Assembly: GCF_024362695.1 (NCBI RefSeq)
Contig: NC_065414.1
Span: 2,063,501-2,127,500 of the forward strand
Length of the DNA: 64,000 bases
Source of the DNA: Pectinophora gossypiella
Lineage: Eukaryota; Arthropoda; Insecta; Lepidoptera; Gelechiidae
Direction: 5' to 3'
Below are positions 11,301 through 20,720 of the stretch, piece by piece. The position numbers and the translations under genes are program-made. A model generated the notes under the pieces. That model had not been told where the DNA came from and made no database searches. It saw nothing but the letters and a program-made list of their open reading frames with translations. Within the stretch, counting starts at the first letter, position 1. The number at the start of each line of letters is the position of its first letter.

Positions 11301-14300
11301 CTATTTCACAGCCACAGCCTACGTGGTCTAGTGGTTAGAGCCTTGGACTCACGTTCTGGAGGTCCGAGTTCCATTCCCGATGGGGACATTGTCGAAATCA
11401 CTTTGTGATACTGCCCAGACTGAATTACTTTAAGGACATTGCAGACTGAATTACTTGAATGTCCGAAAAAATATCATGATTTCGTGCTTCAAAAGGCAGA
11501 TTAAGCCGTCGGTCCCGGACTACTAGCCCAAACACCTCCATCAACCCGTAGTGGCACAGCGTGGTGGAGTATGCTCCATACCCCCACCGGTTGACTGAGG
11601 GGAGGCCTGTGCCCAGTAGTGGAACGTACATATAGGCTGTTTATGTTATGTTATGTTTTTTTTTATTTCCAGGACTACACATGCCCATACTGCGCGAGTG
11701 GGTTCATTGAGCAGTTAGAGAACGAGACGGAGGCACCAGCATCGGGCGACGACTTCAGCGACGCCGACATGAGCAACCTGGAGGAGATGAGCACCATCGA
11801 CGAGCTGAGCCAACTCGAGGAGCTCGATGAGATCCACCAGCTCACTGTGAGTTTGTATTGTTTAGATCGTTTCGTCGCGTTCGGTCTTTACACGCAGTTA
11901 ACAAAAGCAGTCATCAAAATACGCAATTGGTCTTACTTGACATAGGTCTAAATAGACATCGGTCAAAATTCACATCGGTCAAAATTCACATCGATCAAAA
12001 TCATTCTGAAAAGATTAAATTTGCGTAAAGTGAATGAGATGCATCAGCTGTATTATCTTATCCTCCGGAATGTGAGTTGTCATCGTGGTAAAAGTAGTAT
12101 CGTGTCATTTCTTAACTGGTACCCACTCACTCATAGGCTATCGATAGGTTATCTAGGAGTAGCCGATAGTAGTCACTCTCAACGCACGCTACAAAAATCT
12201 CATACCTAGAGTTTGCCGCCTAACGCGTAAGTGCGAGCGAGACGCAGTACGCGCGCTCTCCTCTTTACTCCTTAGCTTCTTCTCTCGTGTGGGTTACGAG
12301 GGTGGAGTACCAACCTCACCAAACCTGGTGTCAGAGTTACTATTGAACCGCCAAAGGTCCCTGACATGACTCATGCAACGACTACTTACTTACGTCAGTA
12401 AGTAGTAACCGGGACCAACGGCTTAACGCGCCTTCCGAAGCACTTATCATGTTACTTTCCGACAATCAGGTGATCAGCATGTAATGTCCTAACCAAACTA
12501 GGGATCACAAAGTAATTTTTGTGATATTTACCCACCGGGATTCGAATCCGGGGCCTCCGGATCGCGAGCCTAACGCTGTACCACTGGACCACGGAGGCCG
12601 TTACTCCTTAGCGGCTTACGGCTATTTAAGACTAAAGTAAGACCGGGGGGGGGGGGGGGGGGGGGGTCGGCGCGGTTCTTATAATAAATACTAGTTACAA
12701 GGAGTAACTAGTATTTATTATATGATACTAGTAATGCCTAATACATTTTGTCATACCTCAATTTATCAATAGCAATTTATCAAAACATACGTTATCAAAA
12801 GAAGTTTAAGTTATTTTTAAATGATTGAAAAACTTCAAAAGTCACGATTATATACGATTTGTAAAGATAAAATATTGCATTCTTGCATAACGTCGCTTTA
12901 TAGTGAAAAAGTATGTGCCTTCTTGAAAAAAATACATTTGGATACGATATTTACTAAGAAAACTTCGCAATAGACAAGCTACTCCCAGTTTGTACTCGGA
13001 ATGAAATTAATTCAAAGAAATTGAGGTTTTGTTAAAGGAAATCAACATCATCTCCCTAGCATTATCCCGTTTTTCACGGGGTCCGCTTACCTAACCTGAA
13101 GGTTTGACTGGTTCGGTTTTTTACAGAAGCGACTGCCAGTCTGACCTTCTAACTCGCGAAGGGAAATCCAGCCCAATACAGGTTAGGTCATATACCTCCG
13201 AAAAAATGCATTTCTCGAGAATGTAGGTTTTCTCACGATGGTTTCCTTCACTGCTGAGCATGTGATAATCATTTAATATCCAAACACGAATTCGAAAACA
13301 AATACGACAATCATTGGTTTAGGCCTGTGCTGAATTTGAAGACCTGCGACCTCGAAGTAAGAGGTAGCTAAGAGCGTGCTACCAATTGGGTTACCACGGC
13401 TCTAAAAAAATCAAATCAGAATGTATATTTCAAAAAGGCGCTTACGTGGTTTTCGCTATAAGGCGGCGATAAGTGGTAATGGTAATCAATTTAATTATGC
13501 TATATGTAATGATCAAGTGGTATGTACGGCCACGAGCACTAATGTGTATACACTTTGGTACCATGTCACATTAACTTTTTTGAAATATTGTTCTGTAAGC
13601 CTAACTAAATGTCAAATAAGTTATTGCGACAAAGTTCTAAAGTGGGAACATGACATTGCTCCTGACTGTACTAAAATTAAATACCTACTGATAATAAGAC
13701 ACGAGGAATTTATTAAAAACATTATAGAAGGAAAGCTACAAGGAAAGAGAGGAAGGGGAAAACCAAGAAGAGCTTACACGAAACAGATTAAAGAAAAGGT
13801 GAACGTGTCGTGCTCGTGCCTTATAAGCAAGTGAAATAATTGGCATTTGATAGACAAGAATGGATAATGTTACACCGACAAGAGCGGTTCTTAAATTAGT
13901 GGTGACATACTGATGATGAATCATCGAGATGACGTGGCTTCATTAGATACGTACACGCAACAAGTACTGACATGTTTTCCATATGTTACACATATTAATA
14001 AAGGTCAGCACAGACATATGGGTTGTCAGAAAAATAAGACGATTCCATGCTTCGGAAGGCACGTTAACTCGTTGGTCGCGGCTACTATGCCAGCGATTAT
14101 GTTATGAACCTTTGGTGGATCAATAACCTTGTCATTAAGGTTAGTGAGGTGGGTCATTGACCTTAACACCTATACGAAAAAAGTGATTTCCACGAATGCT
14201 TCTTCCGGTCAGCCTAGTTTATTATTTTTTGTCTATGGCCATAGCCATAATCCTTCGCTTTCAATGACTTTCAATGAGTGTTCTCTGATGCTCCCACGCA

Positions 14301-17300
14301 TGATGCTCTTTCAGCGGTATAAGCGATAAGGTAACAGAAAGACAGAGTTACTTTCGCATTTATAATATTAGTGTGGATTTATAATTCAGAGAACATCCGT
14401 TATAAATTTATAGCCACATCAATCGTCCGTTGCTATCTTGCACTTTGTACGAAATGTCCTATCTGTTGCCGCTCAATTACTCTCTCCACTCTCCGAATAA
14501 AATAATGCATAACATGTCGACCTTCACCCTATATAATGTCATGAATATGAAGTAAGCAAATGTGTTGACGTGCGCGAGCGGTGTAATAATACCAATTTCC
14601 CTACTATTTGTTGACATTTCGCTATCGGGCTATCGCCGTGAGAATTGCTGTTATCAATATTGTGGTCAAGTAACATCTAGTGACAAGTAAACTTTGCTCG
14701 CCCATTGGTTATTTCCTCTTTTAATTAACTTGCCCTCGCGAAACCGCCGCGAGCGGTGGCCAATTATATCGCGGGCCGTACCTTTATACCAATGCCCGTA
14801 CGACGTCTTACCACGTAAATAACGTTCGTTACGTCTATTGGTCGAAACCCTCGATGTAATTCGTGTGGCGCGCGACGCGGTTTCCGTGCAGAGCCTGTGT
14901 AGGAAAATAAAGATTTTCACTATCCACTAGGATAGGGATATAAATGTTTATGTAGGTACGTACGTAAATAGAATTGCAAATGTGTCGACTGACAGACTGT
15001 ACCAGTCGAATAGAAGTTATGATGTTCAGAAGTTATGTAACCGTAAAGCCTCGTCTAGGCGACATTTGTCAAGCGACATGTGTCGCCATAGACACCGTTT
15101 GACGCACATCAGATAGTCAGTCAGTCGCCAGTTTTCGCACGACATCTATTAGGTTATTTCACTGGGTCAATGATAAATTATAAAATGCTAATCCAGATAT
15201 AGAATCTCATGTTGTTCTTTTTTTTTCGAATTTTAATTATGAATTAATAATGAGCACGATGGTTGACCCCTATTATTGATGACGTCACTCAGACAATACT
15301 TCCATACAAATTAAAAATGTAGGAAAAAATGTTTTGACGTTTTATAAGTACCTCATTGTACTAAGTAGTAAAACAGCCCATTGCCATATAGTTGAAGCGT
15401 CAGGCGACGTCTGGCGCCGTCATCCAATGCCACTCGATGTCTCCGCGGACAATATGTTGGACACTTGTCGCTCGACAAATGTCGCTTAGTAAAAACGAGG
15501 CTTAACACGGACTATTGAACTGAAACAAACATCCAACTTGACATCGACTAGGTCACGCGAGTTTGTTTATAAGAGATTTAAGCCATACCTAAAGTTTATA
15601 ACTCTAAACGATTTCGATTGCGCTTTGTATTCAGTGCGCTTGTCTAAATAGGCTAGTTTCAAAATAGTCAAATCAGTTACTTTTTACTAAACGTCAAAAC
15701 ACGAAATTACTATGGAATTTGTATGAAAAAGCAACCTGTGACGTCATAGAAAAAAGTGACAAAATGCACTTATTAATATACATTTTTATTAATTAAAATT
15801 CATATAAATAAGTTAAATAGAAAAAACTTGTTTTGTCACCTGTAGGTCTGTCTTTATTTAGCAATCAGAATTTCGTAATTTATCTTCGACCTAGGAAACT
15901 ACCCAATAATGTGGACCTATCAGCTACATTGATGCCTATTGCTTTTCGAAGTTCTCGAATATTTTGTATAGTACCTAATGTATTGCTGCATACCACACTC
16001 TCCCTAGTGTTTTAGTATCTAATTAGTCGCACGACTTGAAAGCGGTTAAGCTATACCAGCATTTAAGGCTACGCTACCGTTTTAAGGACCAATAGGAAAT
16101 CGGTACCGTGATTTCATACCGGTACAATAACGGTGGCGTAATCTTCACCGCTTCTGTACCTTAACCGCTTTCAACTCGTGCGACTAAGTAGGTTTTAAAG
16201 CACTAGTGAGACTGTGGTACCTATTATTAAACAGGATGACCAGCTCAGTACAATTATTGATTATGTATATTTTAATAAGATAACAGTGCTGATTCCGGTA
16301 TACCATCAAAATTTATTTTAAGTTATACCTGTCATTTTCTTATACATCTAAAAGGAAAGGGACGGGTAATTGGCAGGCATAAAATTTATGGAACACACGT
16401 CAATTTTAGGCAGATATATAAAAAAAACTCCGCCAAAATTTTATATTGGCCAATAACCCTATAGAATTAAGTAACAGTGTTATTATAAATAATAAATGCA
16501 ATATTTTTTTTACTTTTCAGAACGTCCCACCAATGCTAAATGATCTGGCGTTTCTCATGTCTGGCGGTCGGCTACGGTAAGTTTTTGTTTGTTTTGATTA
16601 GTTACCTATTTATATTAAAATTGTGCACATATACCGCATAACATAAGCGGTTATTACACCTACCTGTCCGTCAGGCTAGATGCGTCAAGGTGGTTACCAT
16701 GGCTATTCCTCAGCAACTCCCGTTTGCCGATCAGATCGTGTAGTCTTGTTTGTTGTGTTTGAGTGCGTGTTTATAGACAGCGATACGGCTCACCACCTAT
16801 CACTTTCGTCTAAAAGACAGCTTGGTAAGGTGTGGATACTTAGTTCATCTTGCGATGGAAGCACCTCTGTCTATCCCAATTGGGATGTAGTCGTGTGAGT
16901 TTATGTATGAATTCGTACGAAGAACTGCGACCGACCTCATTCAAAATTTCAGAGCTAGGCTCTTTCTTTTGCAAGTTTCTTGTATCACGAGACGTCGGCC
17001 TTTTCTGGTGACGGACCTAATTGTTACAAAACAAATAACAATCAATTTGTGACGTGTTCCAGGGGTGCGGGTCGGAGAGAAACACTGATGGAGCAGTTAG
17101 TGTGGATGATAGGGGGCGCCCGCGGCGGCGCCGGCGTCGCGGCCGGGGCGCCCTTCGTGCTGGTGGGCGCGCCCGGGGACTACGTGTTTGGGGGCGAAGG
17201 TACGTGCTGTCATTATATCATTTTCAACGAATCAATTATTGTCATAGACACTGTAGTTAAAGTACCAGGAGCGCATAACCACCCAAGATGTTATTTCCAG

Positions 17301-20300
17301 GGCTCGACGCAGTAGTGACGCAGCTGCTGGGCCAGCTAGAGAACGCGGGCCCGCCGCCGCTGCCGCGCGAGCAGATCGCCGCCATCCCCAGTGAGCCCGT
17401 CACTCCGGAACAAGCCGCCGCTAACACGTCATGCTCCGTGTGCTGGGAGGCTTTCCAAGTAGGTCAGTATTGGAGGTTGTTGATTTTATATGTAATCGTC
17501 CTTATCGTGTCCGATAACGGCGACCTTAGTCATGTTTGTTATGCGCTCTTATGTGGCTGGCAAAACCGAACTTCGCTTTAAACACACGATCACATCAAGT
17601 GCAGTAGAGCTGTCCGTCACTGTTGTGCGTGGAGTTGTATGAGGGCTTAGGACGAGATTTCCGTGTGACGCTTCTCATCCAGGGCTACTAGTCGAGCTTC
17701 TTCGAAGCTTTCTGCACCTACAAACAAACTACACACGCAAACTCGACACGTTCCATATGAGGTGTCTACGTTCCATCCTGCGCATAAAGTGGCAGGATCG
17801 GGTTCCTAACACCGAAATCTTACATCGAACCAGCTCATTAACGTCCCCACTGCCGGGGCACGGCCTTCCCTATAGATGGATAGGGAGATCGGGCCTTAAA
17901 CAAGTGCAGATTGGTGGTTATTAACGACTGCTGATGCAGCCGGGACCAACGGCTTAACGTGCCTTCCGAAGCACGGAGCAGCTCGAGATAAAAACTTTGT
18001 TTTTGTGGTCACCCATCCTATGACCGGCCTTTGCGAAAGTTGCTTAACTTCAACAATCGCAGACCGAGCGCGTTTACCGCTGCGCCACCGAGCTCCTCAC
18101 ACGGAATGTTGATTTCATACTAATTATTGGAAATTGTAAATCTAAATCTTTATCCTCCTGCGCTCCTAGCATGATCCGTATTACAGCTAAGCGTGAAATA
18201 ACTTTTGAACCAAGATTATGTAACTATCAGCATAATGAGGATATAGGTCGAAAATTTATAGAATAGAATAGATGGTGTAATGTTTAGCCCGCCCCTATCT
18301 AGTCCGGGCCCTAAGGTGCCCATTATACTAGCCGCATTTCCTCGCTGCATGGCAAAGGAAATATAATTAATATATGCAGGATAATTTTAAACTGTCATTA
18401 AAAAAAGAACATTTGAAACTTACGCTTATATATTTCCCACACATTGCAGGCGAAACAATATCCCGGCTAGAGTGCGACCACATATTCCACTCGTCGTGCA
18501 TCGCGCCGTGGCTGCAGCTGCACGCCACGTGCCCCATCTGCCGGCGCTCGCTGCTGCCCGACGAGCCCGCCGCGCCGCGGGACGCCTCGCCCAGCCGCGA
18601 CGCCGCCAGCGAGAGCAGCTCCGCGCCGCAGAGCGAAAGCTCCACTAGTAGGTACTTCACACTCATGATAGCCTAGTACTTGGTCTGCTACTACCGCGCA
18701 TAGACCATACTAAAACAAGCTCCACTAGTAGATACTTCACACTCATGATAGCCTAGTACTTGGTCTGCTACTACCGCGCATAGACCATACTAAAACAAGC
18801 TCCAATAGTAGTAGGTACTTCACACTCATGATAGCCTAGTACTTGGTCTGCTACTACCGCGCATAGACCATACTAAAACAAGCTCCAATAGTAGTAGGTA
18901 CTTCACACTCATGATAGCCTAGTACTTGGTCTGCTACTACCGCGCATAGACCATACTAAAACAAGCTCCACTAGCAGGTACTTCACACTCATGATAGCCT
19001 AGTACTTGGTCTGCTACTACCGCGCATAGACCATACTAAAACAAGCTCCACTAGCAGGTACTTCACACTCATGATAGCCTAGTACTTGGTCTGCTACTAC
19101 CGCGCATAGACCATACTAAAACAAGCTCCACTAGCAGGTACTTCACACTCATGATAGCCTAGTACTTGGTCTGCTACTACCGCGCATAGACCATACTAAA
19201 ACAAGCTCCACTAGCAGGTACTTCACACTCATGATAGCCTAGTACTTGGTCTGCTACTACCGCGCATAGACCATACTAAAACAAGCTCCACTAGCAGGTA
19301 CTTCACACTCATGATAGCCTAGTACTTGGTCTGCTACTACCGCGCATAGAACATACTAAAACAAGCTCCAATAGTAGTAGGTACTTCACACTCATGATAG
19401 CCTAGTACTTGGTCTGCTACTACCGCACATAGACCAATACTAAAACAAGTTCCACTAGTAGATACTTCACACTCGTGTTAGATGATAGCCTGGTATTAAA
19501 GACTCGTTATAACTCCTTCAATAAATTAGGCACTCCGTCGTCATATTACGTATATTGCCTGTGGCGCTTCTTAGCTCGTTCGGGTTTAGATAAGTTTACT
19601 TCCTTCGCTACTTATTGAAGTTAAACCATTTTCGTCTCACTTTTTGGGCGTTCATGTTCTATCTACGGTAGTAGTATATCAATGTAGCCTAGAACTCACC
19701 GCGTCGGCAGTATCGTATCAGGTGCTGTATTTTCGACGCTGGATTTTGTTAACTTTGTTTTTTATTAAAATTGCTACATTATTCACGTTGCAAATGTAAC
19801 ATCCAGCATTGAAAATATAACGCCTCTTCTTATGCCCGCAGGCCGTGAGTGAAGGCGTGTCGCGGTCCAGCGAGATCTCTAGGTAGGCAGCATGTATGAC
19901 GACCTAGTACTGTGGATCGCTTAAGTGCCTTGAATACGATTGAATAGCCTAACACAGTCGAAGTCACGTTTGCTAGATCGCCACGGTACTATTAGTGGAG
20001 CACTTAACATTCAAGCGAACGCACTCGGTCGATAGACAAGAACATTTACGCCATTCGTCGAGCATGCGACAATTTCACCACTATGCACAGATCGGGGTAA
20101 CGCATTGTATAAACGCTTGAAGGTATGCGTCCACTGCGTCGTAATCGGAGCGTCGGCATTGGAGTTGTTACAGCAACCTTACTAATTTGCCGGTCTAGTG
20201 ACCGTAATTCTATAGAAATCAAAACAAGCGAGAGATCCCGAGGCTCCGTCCGTTCCGCTTCCGATGCAGTGCACGCATAGCTTGGAACCTCCCGGGCGGC

Positions 20301-20566
20301 CGGACGCAGACGATGACGGGCGTGTGGTTGCAGCGTCGCTGCCGAGACTGGTGCTGCGGCGGGCGGGCGCGCGGCGCGGGCCGCCCAGCAGCTCTAGCTG
20401 CTCGTCCAGCTCGGGCGCCGGCCCGCGGGGGCCCGCCGGCCCCGAGCCCGACGCGCGCTCCACCACCGACTCCACCAACTCCTCCAACTCCACGTCCTCG
20501 CTCAGCTCCAGCGACCGCGACCACCACGACCGGCAGCAGTACAACATGGACATTGACTTCGACTAG
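8314..20566 (+). CDS. RNF126-like (Iruka): RNF126/RNF115-class E3 ubiquitin ligase, seven coding exons
   Basis: This is the coding span of a RING-H2 E3 ubiquitin ligase. RNF126 and RNF115 relatives act in the cytosol with E2 enzymes, and RNF126 ubiquitinates BAG6-bound mislocalised proteins through its N-terminal zinc ribbon. Joining 8314-8397, 11673-11846, 16521-16576, 17063-17199, 17301-17462, 18450-18651 and 20281-20566 keeps one open frame of about 366 residues. The zinc ribbon uses C16, C19, C32 and C35. The RING-H2 uses C195, C198, C213, H215, H218, C221, C232 and C235. Intron phases (0, 0, 2, 1, 1, 2) agree at every junction. The order zinc ribbon, acidic linker, Gly-rich segment with a PGDYVFG motif, 'LDAVVTQLL', RING, Ser-rich tail is the family's order. 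Length is a little above human RNF126. Introns are about 3.3, 4.7, 0.5, 0.1, 1.0 and 1.6 kb and carry many repeats. Exons 1-6 are firm; the last junction is less certain. Confidence 0.9.
8398..11315 (+). other. Intron 1 of the ligase gene, first part
   Basis: AT-rich, mostly featureless. A SINE S4 tail fragment lies at 9401-9478 (CCCCCTCCGGTTGATTAAGG, GGCTGTTTATGTTATG). No exon was seen. Confidence 0.7.
11316..11655 (+). mobile_element. tRNA-derived SINE family S4, next to a splice acceptor
   Basis: Head with box A (GTGGTCTAGTGGTTAGAG) and a box B-like GAGTTCCATTCCC, a body with AATCACTTTGTGA, and the tail GGGGAGGCCTGTGCCCAG ... GGCTGTTTATGTTATG. It ends about 15 bases before the exon 2 acceptor of the ligase gene, so intron 1's 3' end is partly SINE sequence. 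Confidence 0.85.
11673..11846 (+). CDS. Ligase exon 2: second half of zinc ribbon and acidic linker
   Basis: 58 codons, starting DYTCPYCASGFIEQLE after a TTTTTATTTCCAG acceptor and ending at a GTGAGT donor, phase 0 at both ends. C32 and C35 complete the zinc ribbon. The rest is an acidic, Ser-rich linker (DDFSDADMSNLEEM). A SINE tail lies directly upstream of the acceptor, so the branch point probably falls in SINE-derived sequence. Confidence 0.92.
12282..12599 (-). mobile_element. tRNA-derived SINE family S1, minus strand
   Basis: Reverse copy: tail (CAACCTCACCAAACCTGGTG) on the left, head (ATTCGAATCCGGGGCCTCC ... CCACTGGACCACGGAGG) on the right. It lies in intron 2 of the ligase gene. Confidence 0.85.
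12645..12666 (+). repeat. G22 homopolymer
   Basis: Twenty-two consecutive G residues, just before a perfect palindrome. The length may be an assembly approximation. Confidence 0.85.
12680..12722. repeat. Perfect 19-bp palindrome with 5-base loop
   Basis: TATAATAAATACTAGTTAC and its exact reverse complement are separated by AAGGA. It could form a hairpin or cruciform. It lies in intron 2. Confidence 0.85.
12885..13044. repeat. Fragment of dispersed repeat F
   Basis: Shares GACAAGCTA, GAATGAAATTAATTCAAAG and GAAATTGAGG-type blocks with 48105-48300 and, more weakly, 39745-39965 and 40430-40700. Noncoding. Confidence 0.45.
13045..13402 (-). mobile_element. tRNA-derived SINE family S2, minus strand
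   Basis: Reverse copy: tail (CCTAGCATTATCCCGTTTTT) on the left; the head with GGGTTACCACGGC, reverse of GCCGTGGTAACCC, is at the right end. In intron 2. Confidence 0.8.
13524..13673 (+). repeat. Dispersed repeat A, copy 2
   Basis: GTATACACTTTGGTACCATG is preserved, with divergent flanks. It is followed directly by a LINE tail. Confidence 0.75.
13677..13905 (+). mobile_element. 5'-truncated LINE tail (reverse transcriptase C-terminus)
   Basis: One frame reads RHEEFIKNIIEGKLQGKRGR followed by GKPRRAYTKQIKEKVNV, the typical C-terminal end of an insect non-LTR endonuclease-reverse transcriptase, probably RTE-like. It then continues into the shared 3' end CACCGACAAGAGCGG-TTCTTAAAT. The frame is broken before the usual C-terminus. 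Remnant only. Confidence 0.7.
14320..14378 (+). repeat. Retroposon 3' end fragment
   Basis: ACAGAGTTACTTTCGCATTT also occurs at 56697-56716, with similar context. This is a widespread kind of lepidopteran repeat end. Confidence 0.45.
15047..15502. mobile_element. MITE with TAA target duplication, PIF/Harbinger-like
   Basis: Inverted ends begin AGCCTCGT and share GCGACATTTGTC and a second GCGACA block. The direct repeat TAA flanks both sides (15044-15046, 15503-15505). 456 bases, no coding. A three-base TWA duplication is the PIF/Harbinger pattern. Confidence 0.7.
15668..15900 (+). repeat. Dispersed repeat E, forward copy
   Basis: Forward counterpart of 4137-4370, sharing CTATGGAATTTGTATGAAAA and GTCTGTCTTTATTTAG. 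Intron 2. Confidence 0.65.
16023..16187. mobile_element. Short inverted-repeat element (MITE)
   Basis: Ends TTAGTCGCACGA and TTGAAAGCGGTTAAG are repeated inverted at 16159-16187, with one internal mismatch. About 165 bases, noncoding. Target duplication unclear. Confidence 0.65.
16287..16475 (+). mobile_element. Half copy of a 374-bp inverted-repeat element
   Basis: Matches the left half of 30473-30846: GTGCTGATTCC, TTTATTTTAAGTTATACCTG, GGAACACACGTCAATTTTAG and TGGCCAATAACCC. The right end is missing. It sits 50 bases before exon 3 of the ligase gene. Confidence 0.65.
16521..16576 (+). CDS. Ligase exon 3: short linker exon
   Basis: 56 bases coding NVPPMLNDLAFLMSGGRL plus two bases. The acceptor is TTTTTACTTTTCAG and the donor is GTAAGT. 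It enters in phase 0 and leaves in phase 2, fitting its neighbours. No domain is recognisable. A half-copy of a dispersed inverted-repeat element lies just upstream in the intron. Confidence 0.85.
16783..16900 (-). repeat. Dispersed repeat B, reverse copy in intron 3
   Basis: GATACGGCTCACCACCTATC to CCCAATTGGGATGTAGTCGTG is the reverse of 4583-4712. Confidence 0.7.
17063..17199 (+). CDS. Ligase exon 4: Gly/Ala-rich middle region
   Basis: Codes for a Gly/Ala-rich stretch including ETLMEQLVWMIGG and APGDYVFGG. The PGDY motif followed by 'GLD' across the next junction is typical of the segment before the RING in RNF126/RNF115. Acceptor GTTCCAG, donor GTACGT. It enters in phase 2 and exits in phase 1. 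GC content is much higher than in the flanking introns. Confidence 0.9.
17301..17462 (+). CDS. Ligase exon 5: pre-RING helix and first RING cysteines
   Basis: Codes LDAVVTQLLGQLENAGPPPL, then a Pro-rich linker, then TSCSVCWEAFQV. C195 and C198 are the first two RING zinc ligands. The intron before it is only 101 bases. The donor is GTCAGT, phase 1; the split glycine codon is completed in exon 6. Confidence 0.93.
17829..18096 (-). mobile_element. SINE family S3 in intron 5
   Basis: Same layout as 4809-5105, with a small internal deletion (lacking CCACGCGGGCCC). It lies between the two exons that make the RING domain. No clear target duplication. Confidence 0.8.
18450..18651 (+). CDS. Ligase exon 6: rest of RING-H2 and start of Ser-rich tail
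   Basis: Contains LECDHIFHSSC and HATCPICRRSL, supplying RING ligands C213, H215, H218, C221, C232 and C235. This is followed by an Ala/Pro/Ser-rich tail ending SESSTS. The acceptor is ACATTGCAG. The likely donor is TAG|GTACTT at 18652, phase 2. This donor is the first of eleven tandem copies of the same exon-intron junction. Without splicing, the frame would stop at 18674-18676. Confidence 0.9.
18637..19477 (+). repeat. ~80-bp minisatellite, about 10.5 units, spanning a splice donor
   Basis: Unit: AGCTCCACTAG(T/C)AG, GTACTTCACACTCATGATAG, CCTAGTACTTGGTCTGCTAC, TACCGCGCATAGACC, ATACTAAAACA. Junctions recur at 18651, 18731, 18814, 18897, 18977, 19057, 19137, 19217, 19297, 19380 and 19461. Units are 80 bases, or 81-83 where AATAGTAGTAG replaces ACTAGCAG. 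The first unit begins inside exon 6, so the repeat copies the exon end and its donor. GT is kept at nine of eleven junctions and is AT in the second and the last. Confidence 0.93.
19842..19882 (+). other. Possible alternative exon in intron 6
   Basis: A strong acceptor (CTTCTTATGCCCGCAG) and a donor AG|GTAGGC bracket 41 bases. In phase 0 it would code AVSEGVSRSSEIS and leave in phase 2, fitting the last exon. From the phase-2 exit of exon 6 it would give a stop after two residues. It may be alternative, cryptic or a relic. Confidence 0.3.
20281..20566 (+). CDS. Ligase last coding exon: Ser-rich and acidic C-terminus
   Basis: The frame that fits the phase-2 exit of exon 6 reads LEPPGRPDADDDGRVV, then Ser/Gly-rich sequence, then RQQYNMDIDFD and a TAG stop. 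GC content is very high. The acceptor is uncertain: AG at 20279-20280 gives the right phase; an AG at 20268-20269 has a better pyrimidine tract but the wrong phase; AG at 20390-20391 also fits the phase and would give a shorter tail. The C-terminal end itself is well supported. Confidence 0.7.
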
Positions 20567-20720
20567 ATCCCCGCCGGTTCTGTGCGCCCGGTACCGAGAC
20601 TTATATAGCGCGGCGACGGTGTGTCGGTTCGATTAGTGTGAGTGAGAAAACATTCGGACGGATACTATTTATTGCGAGTGATGCTTTTCGTAATAAAATG
20701 TTAAATTTAATTGACGGGAC
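20567..20720 (+). terminator. 3' UTR with polyadenylation signal of the ligase gene
   Basis: AATAAA at 20692-20697, 126 bases after the stop, is the nearest signal. Further AATAAA hexamers at 20959-20964 and 23133-23138 could be used for longer transcripts. Confidence 0.5.

Noticed and set aside
13421..13834. 137-codon plus-strand frame as a gene
   Set aside because: Joins repeat A to a LINE tail by chance; only the C-terminal third resembles reverse transcriptase.
17054..17260. Arg-rich alternative frame over exon 4
   Set aside because: Frame shadow caused by high GC; the Gly/Ala-rich frame is in phase with its neighbours.
18367..18666. 99-codon minus-strand frame opposite the RING exon
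   Set aside because: Antisense of exon 6; the zinc ligands and splice phases clearly support the plus strand.
18637..19477. Regular repeat array resembling a CRISPR
   Set aside because: Units are tandem without unique spacers, and the context is a eukaryotic intron; this is a minisatellite.
20313..20636. Long frame rich in Ala, Arg, Pro and Thr on the plus strand
   Set aside because: It is an out-of-phase shadow of the GC-rich last exon of the ligase; the frame ending in YNMDIDFD fits the exon 6 phase and the family composition.
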